The notes under the pieces: model-generated
The model's database searches: none
Told to the model about the DNA's origin: nothing
Seen by the model: the letters and a program-made list of their open reading frames with translations, nothing else
Translations under genes and position numbers: made by a program
Shown: in pieces, positions 34,439 through 43,236 of the stretch
Layout of the letters: the number at the start of each line of letters is the position of its first letter
Position numbering within the stretch: position 1 is the first letter of the stretch
Assembly: GCA_965208945.1 (NCBI GenBank)
Contig: OZ242366.1
Span: forward strand, 806,001 to 870,000
Length of the DNA: 64,000 nucleotides
Direction of reading: 5' to 3'
DNA from: JAPPLB01 sp965208945
GTDB taxonomy: Bacteria; Acidobacteriota; Terriglobia; Bryobacterales; UBA6623

Positions 34439-35338
34439 TCACGGCTGAGGCTCTGAAGAGCGTTCAGGGACACCGCCGAGCGAAGCCAGTGCAAGCGGAC
34501 CGCCTTCGAGGGAAGGAGCAGTTTCCCATGCGACGATCGCGCGCTTGCGTTCGACACCCCAGCGGTAGTCGCCGAGCACACCCGTTGCATGGATCACACG
34601 GTGACAGGGGATGATATACGCCAGAGGGTTCCGGCCGACCGCAGCACCGACGGCGCGAGCGGCTGAGGGCCTGCCCACGGCCTCAGCCAACCGGCCGTAA
34701 CTGACGAGCGCACCCGGGGGAACGCGGAGCAGGGCGCGCCAGACGCGAACCTGGAAAGCCTTCCCGCGGACAAAGGCACGGAGCGATGCGCCTGAGACGC
34801 CATTGCCGGGCCGGGTAAAGAGTTGGGCCGCGAGTCGGCCGGCCGTCGGGTCGTCCCAGCGCACTCGAGCCAATGCCCAATCCTTGCGGATTGCCGCTTC
34901 CCCCTGGGCGCGGTCGGCGCAGTCAAAGAAAGAAAGATGGCATATGCCGCGCGCGCTGCGGCCCACCAGGCACACACCGAACGGGCTGTCGGCAAAGCCC
35001 GCCTCGATCGTCCATCCGGCACCTGAGGCCTTGATCTCTCCCGGCGAGGCGGCTTCGAGGCTGACGCAGAGGTCGTGCAACCGGCCAGGACCCGAGAGCC
35101 CCGCACCAAGAGCGGTCTCCAAAACACTCTCACCCGCATCGAGCAGCCGCTTGGCGTGCGACATCGTCAGGCACTGCAGGAAATCTTTCGGCGTAATGCC
35201 GGCCCAATGCGAGAAGAGCCGATGGAAGTGGAAGGGGCTGAGACCGGCTTGCTCCGCCAGCGTCTCCAGATCAGGCTGCTCGCTATGGTGCTCGTCGAGG
35301 AAACGAATGATTTTCGCGATGCGCTCAAACTCTCTCAT
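34439..35338 (-). CDS. AraC-type regulator fused to methylated-DNA-cysteine methyltransferase (Ada-like without zinc domain)
   Basis: 299 residues. An N-terminal AraC helix-turn-helix pair (about 1-100, SPFHFHRLFSHWAGITPKDFLQ) is joined to an O6-alkylguanine transferase domain. The acceptor Cys is 245 in IIPCHRVIHATG, with the Arg finger in SAARAVGAAVGRNP. It lacks the N-terminal Ada zinc domain that senses methylphosphotriesters, so it resembles the Ada-short form. Repairs O6-methylguanine and may regulate alkylation genes. Monocistronic. Confidence 0.9.
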   Translation of the reverse strand: MREFERIAKIIRFLDEHHSEQPDLETLAEQAGLSPFHFHRLFSHWAGITPKDFLQCLTMSHAKRLLDAGESVLETALGAGLSGPGRLHDLCVSLEAASPGEIKASGAGWTIEAGFADSPFGVCLVGRSARGICHLSFFDCADRAQGEAAIRKDWALARVRWDDPTAGRLAAQLFTRPGNGVSGASLRAFVRGKAFQVRVWRALLRVPPGALVSYGRLAEAVGRPSAARAVGAAVGRNPLAYIIPCHRVIHATGVLGDYRWGVERKRAIVAWETAPSLEGGPLALASLGGVPERSSEPQP

Positions 35339-35540
35339 GGGCTCATCTTAGAGTGGAGCATGCCTGTTTTCCCACCCGTTTCTTGCGGTTCGCCACAGGG
35401 CGGACATACTGCCGAGACGGAGAGGCCGAACTGTGATACCGCTCGGATCCGATCGACCTGCGTTCTCCGTGTATGATCCCGCTTCCGGGCCGCGGCATCC
35501 CGGCATACCTGCCTGGCCTGCGTTTCAGCTAGAATCGTTC

Positions 35541-35996
35541 TTGGCGAAGATTGCGATCGGCGCGGACCATGCCGGCTTCGATCTGAAGCAGCAGATCGGC
35601 AAGCTGCTGGAGTCCGGCGGGCACCAAGTCACTGACCTCGGGGCCCACGAGTACGACGCGCTGGACGACTATCCGGACTTTGCGCTCGCCGTGGCCCGGG
35701 CCGTCGCTGACGGCGAGGCCGAGCAGGGGATCATTGTCTGCGGGAGCGGCGTCGGGGCCTCGGTGGCGGCCAACAAGGTGCGGGGAGCGCGCGCCGGCTT
35801 GTGCCACGACACCTATTCCGCCCATCAGGGAGTCGAGCATGACGCGATGAACGTGTTGTGCCTCGGAGCACGCATCGTCGGCATTGCCTTGGCGGGAGAG
35901 ATCGTACAGTCCTTCATCGGTGCGGCTTTTACCGGCGAAGAGCGGCACCAGCGGCGGCTCGCGAAAGTGCTGCACGCGGAGCGGGACGGTTCGTAA
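35541..35996 (+). CDS. rpiB: Ribose-5-phosphate isomerase B
   Basis: 151 residues from a TTG start (MAKIAIGADHAGFDLK). Interconverts ribose-5- and ribulose-5-phosphate. Motifs: the phosphate-binding GADHAG, DYPDFA, and IIVCGSGVGASVAANKVRGARAG with the catalytic Cys, then HDAMNVLCLGARIVG. The open frame continues upstream to a GTG at 35433 with GAGAGG before it, but the extra 36 residues are not conserved-looking. TAGAAT at 35530-35535 resembles a -10 and would make the TTG leaderless. Confidence 0.92.
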   Translation: MAKIAIGADHAGFDLKQQIGKLLESGGHQVTDLGAHEYDALDDYPDFALAVARAVADGEAEQGIIVCGSGVGASVAANKVRGARAGLCHDTYSAHQGVEHDAMNVLCLGARIVGIALAGEIVQSFIGAAFTGEERHQRRLAKVLHAERDGS

Positions 35997-36028
35997 TAGC
36001 TCCGGTCTGAAAAATCGGGCGGCGCGCG

Positions 36029-36700
36029 GTGCCGAACATTCTCTACCTGCACGGATTCGCATCCAGCCCGGATTCCCGGAAGGGCCGTTTTTTCCTGGAG
36101 CGGTTCTCGTCGATGGGCGCGGATGTCCACATCCCCGAGTTGGTGACGGGAACATTCGAGAAAACGACCCTTTCGGCTCAACGGGAAGTCGTGGAACGCG
36201 CCGCCGCCGAAATCCGGCCCAGCTTGATCGTCGGTTCCAGCCTGGGAGGCTACCTGGCCGCGCTGCACGCCTCACGGCATCCGGAACTCCGCTGCGGGAT
36301 CGTCTTGCTGGCGCCCGCTTTCGACTTTGTGCACCGTTGGGCCGACCGGCTGGGCAAATCGTGTATCGACGCCTGGAGACAAGAGGGAACGCTTTCCGTC
36401 TATCACTACGGCGAACAGGGCATGTCGCCGCTGGGCTTCCGGTTCTACCAGGACGCTCAGCAATTCGAACCGAGCCCGGCGGTCCGTCAACCCGTTTTGA
36501 TCTTTCACGGAAAATACGACGACGTGGTGGATCCGGCCGTCTCGATGGAGTTCGCACGAAAGAACCCGGATGTCGAGCTCGAGTTGCTGAACTCCGATCA
36601 TCAGTTGTTGAACGTCTTGCAGCCGATGTGGGAGCGGACACTGCATTTCTGTCGAAGTATTGAACCCTTCCCATTCCCGGGGGCGTATTCTGGTGCATAG
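36029..36700 (+). CDS. YqiA-type alpha/beta-fold esterase
   Basis: 223 residues from GTG. Starts ILYLHGFASSPDSRKG as in the UPF0227/YqiA esterase family. Nucleophile in LIVGSSLGGYLAAL, acid in FHGKYDDVVDP, His in NSDHQLL. Cytosolic, substrate unknown. Lies 32 bp after rpiB and just ahead of the sigma-factor gene, in the same direction. Confidence 0.83.
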   Translation: MPNILYLHGFASSPDSRKGRFFLERFSSMGADVHIPELVTGTFEKTTLSAQREVVERAAAEIRPSLIVGSSLGGYLAALHASRHPELRCGIVLLAPAFDFVHRWADRLGKSCIDAWRQEGTLSVYHYGEQGMSPLGFRFYQDAQQFEPSPAVRQPVLIFHGKYDDVVDPAVSMEFARKNPDVELELLNSDHQLLNVLQPMWERTLHFCRSIEPFPFPGAYSGA

Positions 36701-36704
36701 GCGG

Positions 36705-37259
36705 ATGGAATCTTCGCCGAGACGTCTCGTGGATAACGCGCTTCGGGATCCCGAGGCGTTTGGTGAGGTCATCGATCATCACAAGTCGATGGTCTACAGT
36801 CTCGCGTACCACTTTTTTGGGAACCGGGCGTTGGCCGAGGATGTGGCGCAGGATGTCTACCTGGAGCTGTACAAGAACCTGGAGCGGATCGAGTCGGATC
36901 TGCACCTGACATTCTGGCTTCGACAGGCGGTCACGAGGAGGTGCATCGATTACACGCGGAGGCTGAAGCATCGCCGCTATCAGCCTCTCGAAGAGGTGGT
37001 GGAGCCTGGGGTGGAAACGAGTCCCTGGGACCCGCTGCTGGCGGAAACCTTGCGGAAGAAAGTTCGCTCTTTGCCGAAGAAGATGCGCATGGTGATCATA
37101 CTGCGATTTCAGGAGGACATGAAGCTGTCGGAAATCGCGGAAGCTTTGGACATGCCGTTGAACACGGTAAAAACAACGCTCCGCAGAGCGCTGTTCCGAT
37201 TGCGAGACAAGGCGCCGGAGTTGAAGGGGGAAGTTCTTTATGGGGCCGGTCGAATCTGA
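36705..37259 (+). CDS. ECF-type RNA polymerase sigma factor
   Basis: About 184 residues. Region 2 (HHKSMVYSLAYHFFGNRALAEDVAQDVYLELYKNL) and region 4 (LPKKMRMVIILRFQEDMKLSEIAEALDMPLNTVKTTLRRAL) are clear, joined by a short linker. Start ATG 36705 is conservative; GTG 36693 with GGGGG upstream is possible and would overlap the esterase gene. The following gene overlaps by 20 bp and encodes a single-span membrane protein, the usual place for an anti-sigma factor. Confidence 0.9.
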   Translation: MESSPRRLVDNALRDPEAFGEVIDHHKSMVYSLAYHFFGNRALAEDVAQDVYLELYKNLERIESDLHLTFWLRQAVTRRCIDYTRRLKHRRYQPLEEVVEPGVETSPWDPLLAETLRKKVRSLPKKMRMVIILRFQEDMKLSEIAEALDMPLNTVKTTLRRALFRLRDKAPELKGEVLYGAGRI

Positions 37260-37560
37260 GTTGAGAAAAGCGCTGGCGAGGCGAACGCCGCCTGCTGGAT
37301 TCACGAGCCGGCTCATGGAAGAAGTCCTAGCCGAGCCGCGGACTCGCCGTGTGCGTTGGCGCTGGGTGGCGGCAGGCGCCATGGCTGCGTCGCTGAGCTT
37401 GGGCGTCTTCATGCAGAAGCAGCATTCCGACCGGCAGGCGCTGATCGAGGCCCGGCAGGCCGAGGCGGAACTGATGATGACGCTGCAACTGGCAGGGATC
37501 AAGATCAATCAGGCCCGCGACGCGGTATGGCGGTCCGGAAACCGGAGGGCGGAGGAATGA
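37240..37560 (+). CDS. Single-span membrane protein, putative anti-sigma factor
   Basis: 106 residues. A polar N-terminal half (MGPVESELRKALARRTPPAGFTSR) precedes one membrane helix (VAAGAMAASLSLGVFM), then a short helical periplasmic part. No zinc motif is seen, so it is not a classic ZAS anti-sigma factor. Role inferred from position between an ECF sigma factor and DUF4252 gene, overlapping both (20 and 4 bp). Confidence 0.65.
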   Translation: MGPVESELRKALARRTPPAGFTSRLMEEVLAEPRTRRVRWRWVAAGAMAASLSLGVFMQKQHSDRQALIEARQAEAELMMTLQLAGIKINQARDAVWRSGNRRAEE

Positions 37561-38156
37561 GAACGACCTGGCTGGCGGCGCTCTTCGCGCTCTGCGCTCC
37601 GCTGGCGGCTCAGGAGGGCGCGCAGCTTCGGATGGACCTCGACCACCTCGAAGAGAGGGCCGACGAGGTGGTCACGATCAACCTCGACGGCGAGTCACTC
37701 GAAAGAGGCCGCAAGCTGCTGGTGTTGAAAAAGGGCGTTACCGAGCCGGTGAAGAGCCTTGTCGGGAAGCTCAAAGGGATCTACCTGCGCCGCTTCTGGT
37801 TCAAGGGGAAGAAGCAGTACAGCAAAGAAGACGTGAGCCCGATCCATGAGCAAGTCGCGGGGCCGAACTGGGTTCCCTTGATCGAGGTCAAGGACCGCAC
37901 CAAAGCACAGAGCGTCGGCGTGTACTCCTATGTCGAGAACGAAGAGGTAACCGGGGTCACCGTCGTCTCCGAGGACCATCAGGAATTCACGGTGCTCAAC
38001 ATCGTAGGACCGGTGGATCTAGGGACTCTCTCCGATCTGGGGGAAGGCATCGGGATTCCGGCCATGAAGCTGGCGACGACGGAGCTTCCTTCCAAAGAAG
38101 GGCTGCTCCAGCAGCCCGCGGCGGAAGTCCCCCAGCCGACATTCGACGAGAAATAG
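37557..38156 (+). CDS. DUF4252 exported protein
   Basis: 199 residues. Signal peptide (TTWLAALFALCAPLAA) and a mature domain with VKSLVGKLKGIYLRRFWFKGKKQYS and VSEDHQEFTVLNIVGPVDLGTL, typical of DUF4252. Third member of the sigma-factor operon, overlapping the membrane protein by ATGA. DUF4252 genes commonly accompany ECF sigma/anti-sigma pairs, but their function is unknown. Confidence 0.82.
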   Translation: MRTTWLAALFALCAPLAAQEGAQLRMDLDHLEERADEVVTINLDGESLERGRKLLVLKKGVTEPVKSLVGKLKGIYLRRFWFKGKKQYSKEDVSPIHEQVAGPNWVPLIEVKDRTKAQSVGVYSYVENEEVTGVTVVSEDHQEFTVLNIVGPVDLGTLSDLGEGIGIPAMKLATTELPSKEGLLQQPAAEVPQPTFDEK

Positions 38157-38186
38157 CCGGACTACCCTTCCGCTCGACCATGAGCG

Positions 38187-38192
38187 TATAAT
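38187..38192 (+). promoter_or_regulatory. Possible -10 element for the DUF1552 gene
   Basis: Consensus TATAAT about 47 bp before the ATG at 38239. The -35 region (16-18 bp upstream) has no clear hexamer. Its location in a 80-bp gap after an operon end makes it plausible. Confidence 0.4.
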
Positions 38193-38238
38193 TTCGTTAG
38201 CCGGTCCGGAGCCTTTGTTTTCAGGTTCGGAGCAGCCC

Positions 38239-39552
38239 ATGAGTTCAAAGAGCGCACTATCTCGCCGCACGTTCCTGAGAGGAGTGGGCCTCTCCGGCGC
38301 GATGGTCCGGATCGGACTGCCTGCTCTCGAAGCGATGTTCAACTCGAACGGCACGGCCTATGCCGCCGCCAAGAGCCTCGGCGCGGACGACAACATCGAA
38401 TCGAGATTCGTGTTGTGGTTCAACGGCAACGGGATTCTGGAGCGTTTCTGGATCCCCCGCGAAGTCGGACATGAGTATCGGATGACGGCGTGCCTGTCTC
38501 CGCTGGCGCCGTTCCGCAACGACATTCACGTCATCACAGGGCTCGACAATCCCGCGGCCCGCATGCCCGGACCGGGGAACGACCATCACCGTTCCATGAG
38601 CGGTCTCGTTTCGGGCACCTCGTTTACCGGGCGTGGAGCCGGGGCGCCCTCGATTGACCAGGTGATCGCATCCGAGATCGGGAACGAATCCCGCTTCCGC
38701 TCTCTTCAGATCGGCGTCTGTCAGGAGTCGCTGGGGGAAAGCATTCAGCGGAATCTGAGTTGGGCCGACCGTGATCGTCCCCTTCCCCCGGAGATGATTC
38801 CCCAGCGGCTGTTCGACCGGCTCTTCGGGACGAAAGACGAAGACTGGATCCAGCAGAAGAAGAGTGTATTGGACGCAGTCCAGGATGACACGCAAAGCCT
38901 GAAGCACAACCTCGGACGCCAAGACCAGAACCGTCTGGACGAATACCTCTCCTCGTTGCGAGACCTCGAACGATCGATCGTGAGTCTCCCGCCCGAATAC
39001 CGCCAAGTCGTCGAACGTCCTCCCGAGGGCGGAGACCTCAAAGACTGGCCGCGTATCGCCAAATTGCAAACGGACCTCATGGTTCATGCCCTGGCTTCCC
39101 ACCAGACGCGTGTGGCTTCGTACATGCTGACGAAGTGTCAAGGGACCTCCCGCTTCCCGTGGCTGGGACATACGGCCCGAAGGCACCACGGTTACACGCA
39201 TGGCGACGTTGAAACACCGCAGGGCCAGCGTGTGTTGAGGGACATCAATCGCTGGCACGTCGAGGAGTTCGCCTACCTGCTGGCGAAGCTGAAATCCATA
39301 CCGGAGGGTAACGGGACGTTACTGGATCACACCTGTCTGATGTTCGTGCACGAGCATGCGGAGGCGAATGCTCACAAGAACAGCGGTTTGGCTGTGATCG
39401 CCGCCGGAGGGGCCGGCGACCTGAAGAGGGGCCTGCACACGAAGACGACCGGCACCGTAGGGGACCTCTATCTGACGCTCGCCAGCGAGGTCATGAAAAC
39501 GAGAATCGACAAGTTCCCGTCAGCGAGCAAGAAGTTGAACTGGATCGTTTAG
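38239..39552 (+). CDS. Tat-exported DUF1552 protein
   Basis: 437 residues. The Tat signal is LSRRTFLRGVGLSGAMVRIGLPALEAM. The rest matches the DUF1552 layout: RFVLWFNGNGILERFWIPRE, ITGLDNPAARMPGPGNDHHRSMSG, SRFRSLQIGVCQESLG, ending AAGGAGDLKRGLH. In planctomycetes and acidobacteria these usually pair with DUF1592/1588 c-type cytochromes; none is adjacent here. Function unknown. The TAG stop forms part of the TTAG flank of the next repeat. Confidence 0.85.
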   Translation: MSSKSALSRRTFLRGVGLSGAMVRIGLPALEAMFNSNGTAYAAAKSLGADDNIESRFVLWFNGNGILERFWIPREVGHEYRMTACLSPLAPFRNDIHVITGLDNPAARMPGPGNDHHRSMSGLVSGTSFTGRGAGAPSIDQVIASEIGNESRFRSLQIGVCQESLGESIQRNLSWADRDRPLPPEMIPQRLFDRLFGTKDEDWIQQKKSVLDAVQDDTQSLKHNLGRQDQNRLDEYLSSLRDLERSIVSLPPEYRQVVERPPEGGDLKDWPRIAKLQTDLMVHALASHQTRVASYMLTKCQGTSRFPWLGHTARRHHGYTHGDVETPQGQRVLRDINRWHVEEFAYLLAKLKSIPEGNGTLLDHTCLMFVHEHAEANAHKNSGLAVIAAGGAGDLKRGLHTKTTGTVGDLYLTLASEVMKTRIDKFPSASKKLNWIV

Positions 39553-39728
39553 CCTGCCTTTCTCACCACCCGACGGTCGAAGCACACGATACGACCGCCA
39601 GGACTTCGTTGCGCTTGCTTGCCGTGCTCAACGTACTGTCAAGTACGCCTGCGCGCGCCAAGTGGCGCGCGCCTCGTCCTGACGGCCCTCTCACGCACTT
39701 CACCTCGCCGCGTGGTGAGAAAAGCAGG
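39553..39728 (+). repeat. Palindromic MITE-like element, type A, copy 12 (176 bp)
   Basis: Ends CCTGCCTTTCTCACCAC and GTGGTGAGAAAAGCAGG; left flank TTAG (39549-39552) supplies the stop of the DUF1552 gene, right flank CTTA. Internal hairpin CGTACT-GTCA-AGTACG. Confidence 0.9.
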
Positions 39729-39769
39729 CTTATCACGATTCGGACACGAGCACGAGGAACGGCCGGTTC

Positions 39770-40939
39770 TCACTCCTGAGCCCACCAGGCGATCTGCACG
39801 TTCGGATGCCGCCGCCGAAACTCGGCGACGCCTTCGGCGGTAACTCCGGAGCCGCCCAGAAAAACCTTCCGCAAGCTTTTCATTCGGCCCAAATCCGGCA
39901 GGGAACGGTCGCTGATTCGGGTTTCCGCGAGGTCGAGCGTTTCGAGTTGCTCCATTTCCACAAAAGCCGCTGCTGCACGGTCGTCGATCCCCTCGACCTG
40001 CGCCAGCTTCAAGTCGCGCAGAGAGCGAAGCGATCGCAGCTCTCGCATGCCCGCGCTGGAAACGAGGGTCCGGCTGAGGTCGAGCGCTTCGAGATTCACG
40101 AGCTTTCGGATGACCTTCAAGCTCTCGTCGGAGATTCTCATGTCGGCCACGTCAAGACTAAGGAGACCGGTCAAGGCTTCGAGAGAGTTGATGTTGAAGT
40201 CGTTCAGCTCAAGGCCCCAGTAGCCGGAGTCGGTTCGTTGTTTGCCGCTGACGACCAGATGGCGAAGCGAAGGCAGGAGCCGCAATAACGGCAGAGATTT
40301 CCCTGTCAGCTTGTTGCCCCCGAAGGCGAAGGTCTGAAGCCGCTCCAGCGGCGCAAGGCTCTCGAAACCTTCGTCGTTCACCAGGCTGAATCCCACATCC
40401 AGGGATTCAAGGTTGGTCAGGCCCGCCAGGTGTTCGAAAACCGCGCTGGTCACCTGGGCCCCCCGGATGTTCAGATGACGCAGATGTTTCCAGCCCTTCA
40501 GGTGAGCGATCCCGCCGTCGGAGATGTATTCGACAAACCGAAGATCGAGCCGGGTCACGTTCTCCAGGGGCTTCAGATGCTCGAGCCCGAGATCGCTGAT
40601 CCATGTGTAGGAAAGATTGAGGTCTTCCAAGTCACTCAGAGAGGCAAGGCGGACCAGGTCCTCATCGGTGATCCACGTGGACGTGAGGTTGACTTCAGTA
40701 ATGCCGCCGTTCGCGTTGCGGCCGATCGCGCCTCCCACCCCGGCGATCCACAAGCCTACTTCGTCTTGCGTGAAATCCGCCGCGTAACCGCCAACTTGGC
40801 AAAACACCAAGACCAGGAGAGCCAGCATGAAGGCGCCGGACTTGCCGGCAGCGACGCGGGTAGAGAGGTTCGCCGGCGGTCTCTGCCTTGGGCGGACTAG
40901 CTTCTGCGCCGGTTCGGGAGGGCGGAGTCCGGATCCCAT
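39770..40939 (-). CDS. Exported leucine-rich-repeat protein (shorter of pair)
   Basis: About 389 residues. A basic N-terminus and hydrophobic stretch (AFMLALLVLVFCQVGG) suggest export, followed by roughly 13 LRRs of the cysteine-containing/GALA-like kind (L..L.L..T.I.D..L..L). ATG 40939 is chosen for GAGG 5 nt upstream. It lies inside the end of the upstream LRR gene (overlap 43 bp), so the two are translationally coupled. No catalytic domain; likely a protein-binding scaffold. Confidence 0.8.
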   Translation of the reverse strand: MGSGLRPPEPAQKLVRPRQRPPANLSTRVAAGKSGAFMLALLVLVFCQVGGYAADFTQDEVGLWIAGVGGAIGRNANGGITEVNLTSTWITDEDLVRLASLSDLEDLNLSYTWISDLGLEHLKPLENVTRLDLRFVEYISDGGIAHLKGWKHLRHLNIRGAQVTSAVFEHLAGLTNLESLDVGFSLVNDEGFESLAPLERLQTFAFGGNKLTGKSLPLLRLLPSLRHLVVSGKQRTDSGYWGLELNDFNINSLEALTGLLSLDVADMRISDESLKVIRKLVNLEALDLSRTLVSSAGMRELRSLRSLRDLKLAQVEGIDDRAAAAFVEMEQLETLDLAETRISDRSLPDLGRMKSLRKVFLGGSGVTAEGVAEFRRRHPNVQIAWWAQE

Positions 40940-42972
40940 ACGACCTCGCATTCCGGCAGCGCGGTCTTCAGCCTCTGATGCCCCTCCGCGCTGATCAGGG
41001 TGTGATAAAGGTTGAGCTTCTCAAGTTTAGACAGTTGCGAAAGATGCGGAACACTTTCATCGGTGACAAGGGTGCTGTCGAGACTGAGCGTTCTCAATTC
41101 CCGCAGTCCCGTGATCCGCGAGATCCCTTCATCCGTGACTTCGGTGTAATCCAGGTCGAGATCGGTGAGCTTCGTCAACTTCCCGATCGACTTCATCCCG
41201 GCGTCACTCAGGCGCGTACGGACCATCGCGAGCTGCCTCAGTTCCGTCAAACCTTCCAGGTTCACCAGCCCTTCATCGGTGAACCGCGTGTAGCTGAGCG
41301 AAAGCCACCTGAGGCCGGTCAACCCCTTCAGATGAACCAGTCCCTTGTTCGTCAGATCGGTTGCGGCCACGTCGAGCAACGCGAGGGTTCGCAAGTCCGC
41401 CAGGGCCGATGCTCCCTCGTCCGTAATGTCGGTTTCTGCAACCCGCAGCCTTGTCAGCGATTTCAGATCGGACAGGGGCGGCAGGCCGATGTCGCCCACC
41501 GGCGCGCCGACGACACTCAGCTCCTCGAGTTGCTGGAGCCCCCGGATGTGTTCCAGCCCCGGTCCTTCGATCACGGTCTGGTCGAGACGAAGGTTCCTGA
41601 GACCACGCAAGCCCTTCAGGCGCTGTAGCCCGGCGTCCGAGACGAGGGTGCTCGTGAGGTCCAGTTCGGTTACCCCCGGCAGGTGCTCCAGACAGCGCAC
41701 GCCCAGATCTCCGGTCTCAGTCGCCGCCAAGGAAAGACGGCGCAGATTCGGCAGTCCTCCGAAGTTCTCCAAATGCCTGTCGGTAACCTCCGTTCGCGCA
41801 AGAGAAATCTCGTGAAGCGCGCCATTGACGATCTCCGCCTCCCCGCCCATGCTTCGCACCCACCGAGCGATCGCCTCCTCGTTTCCGCCCGCAGGAAAGG
41901 GCACGGCGCTTACCTCCGGGTTTCGAGGCGAGACGTCAAGGAAGAGCAGTCTCGCCTCCGGCAGAGCGGCTTGCAAGGCTTCCACGCCCGCTTGGGTCAC
42001 ACGTGAATAGCGCAGGTCCACTTCTCTCAGGCGCTTCAGGCGTGCAAGCCGTTCGAGGCCGGCGTTCGACACTTTCGTGTTGTAGAGATTGAGCACCTCG
42101 AGTTCCGTCAGGCGAGCCAATCGTTGCAGTCCGTGGTCGCTGATCCCGGCGCTCCGCAGATTGAGCGTCTTGAGTTTGACAAGGCCTTCGAGATGAACCA
42201 ATCCGGCGTCGCTGACCCGATTGCCCTGGAGATGCAACTCCTCGAGATCGTGCAGGTCGCGAACGTAGGCCAAGCCCTCGTCGGTCACCCGCGTGTCGCC
42301 GATCCAAAGCTTCCGAAGGGCCTTCATGTTCCGGATGTTCCGCATGCCCTCGTCATCCAGCCGGCAATAGGTCAGATCCAGGGATTTCAGGTTGCGGAAA
42401 GGACCCAGTGAATGCCCGCGGACGGCGGCCCTTCGGACCCGGAACTCCTCGAGATGTGTCAGAGCGGCAATCTGCTCGATGCCCTCGTCCTTGAAGCGGC
42501 CGTTGAACTCTCGAAAGAAATAACTGAATGTGAGCCTCCGCAGGGAGCTGAGGGACGCCAGGTGACGCATCTGTGGGTTTTGATTGTCGCCAAGTCCCGG
42601 ATGGCGAATCCACATGGGCTGAGGGAGATGGAGTTCCTTGAGGTGCCTGAGCTGGCTGAGTCTCGCCAGGTCGGGCGGCTTCATGTTCGTTCCGACAAGG
42701 TTCAGGATTTCCAGCTCGAGCTCTCCGCCGGGAAGCTGATTCACCGTCCCGATGGGCTCCCCTTCGCCAGCCAGAACGACCGTTCCACCGGTTCGCAGGA
42801 CCCATTCAGCGACCCTTCTATCGGCAGGCTCTCCGAACAGTGACCGAGACGCCGCAGGAGTCAGCAGACAGAGCAGAACAAGGACGAACGCGAATCGAAA
42901 CCCTGCATGAAAGCCACTAACCCGGCGCTGAGTCAGAGAACCCTTCCTGTCCTTGCGCATGAGGATTCCCAT
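40897..42972 (-). CDS. Exported leucine-rich-repeat protein (longer of pair)
   Basis: About 691 residues. A signal anchor (FAFVLVLLCLLTPAASRS) is followed by two blocks of LRRs (about 95-320 and 375-685) separated by a non-LRR spacer (EEAIARWVRSMGGEAEIVNG). That spacer resembles the segment ahead of block one (RRVAEWVLRTGGTVVLAG), so the protein looks like an internal duplication of a cap-plus-LRR unit. ATG 42972 has GGGGA 8 nt upstream. Surface or periplasmic binding role is likely. Confidence 0.82.
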   Translation of the reverse strand: MGILMRKDRKGSLTQRRVSGFHAGFRFAFVLVLLCLLTPAASRSLFGEPADRRVAEWVLRTGGTVVLAGEGEPIGTVNQLPGGELELEILNLVGTNMKPPDLARLSQLRHLKELHLPQPMWIRHPGLGDNQNPQMRHLASLSSLRRLTFSYFFREFNGRFKDEGIEQIAALTHLEEFRVRRAAVRGHSLGPFRNLKSLDLTYCRLDDEGMRNIRNMKALRKLWIGDTRVTDEGLAYVRDLHDLEELHLQGNRVSDAGLVHLEGLVKLKTLNLRSAGISDHGLQRLARLTELEVLNLYNTKVSNAGLERLARLKRLREVDLRYSRVTQAGVEALQAALPEARLLFLDVSPRNPEVSAVPFPAGGNEEAIARWVRSMGGEAEIVNGALHEISLARTEVTDRHLENFGGLPNLRRLSLAATETGDLGVRCLEHLPGVTELDLTSTLVSDAGLQRLKGLRGLRNLRLDQTVIEGPGLEHIRGLQQLEELSVVGAPVGDIGLPPLSDLKSLTRLRVAETDITDEGASALADLRTLALLDVAATDLTNKGLVHLKGLTGLRWLSLSYTRFTDEGLVNLEGLTELRQLAMVRTRLSDAGMKSIGKLTKLTDLDLDYTEVTDEGISRITGLRELRTLSLDSTLVTDESVPHLSQLSKLEKLNLYHTLISAEGHQRLKTALPECEVVWDPDSALPNRRRS

Positions 42973-43236
42973 CGCAAAATCCCCGTCCGACTCCCCACTA
43001 TACAGGAGGTCTGCATCGATCCAACCCGCAGAACCTGGCGCCTGTGCGGTTCGACTCCGCCAAGCGGCTTCGTTGAAGTCCGCCGGGGTACGGATAAGGG
43101 AAGACGTCGGCCAAGATGCCCGTGCCGGTACCTCCGCAAGCTCCCCGCCGCGGCTCTCTGTTAGAATCGGAACGCGTTGGGACCGCCCGGTTCCACGAAG
43201 CGAAGCGCGCCTTTCCGGGGCGCTTGGAGAGGCGGC

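Noticed and set aside
35529..37508. 659-codon minus-strand open frame
   Set aside because: Runs antisense across rpiB, the esterase and the sigma factor, all well supported.
43040..43085. tRNA-like T-loop (GGTTCGACTCCGCC)
   Set aside because: Only a T-arm-like segment; no matching acceptor or anticodon arm upstream, T stem imperfect.
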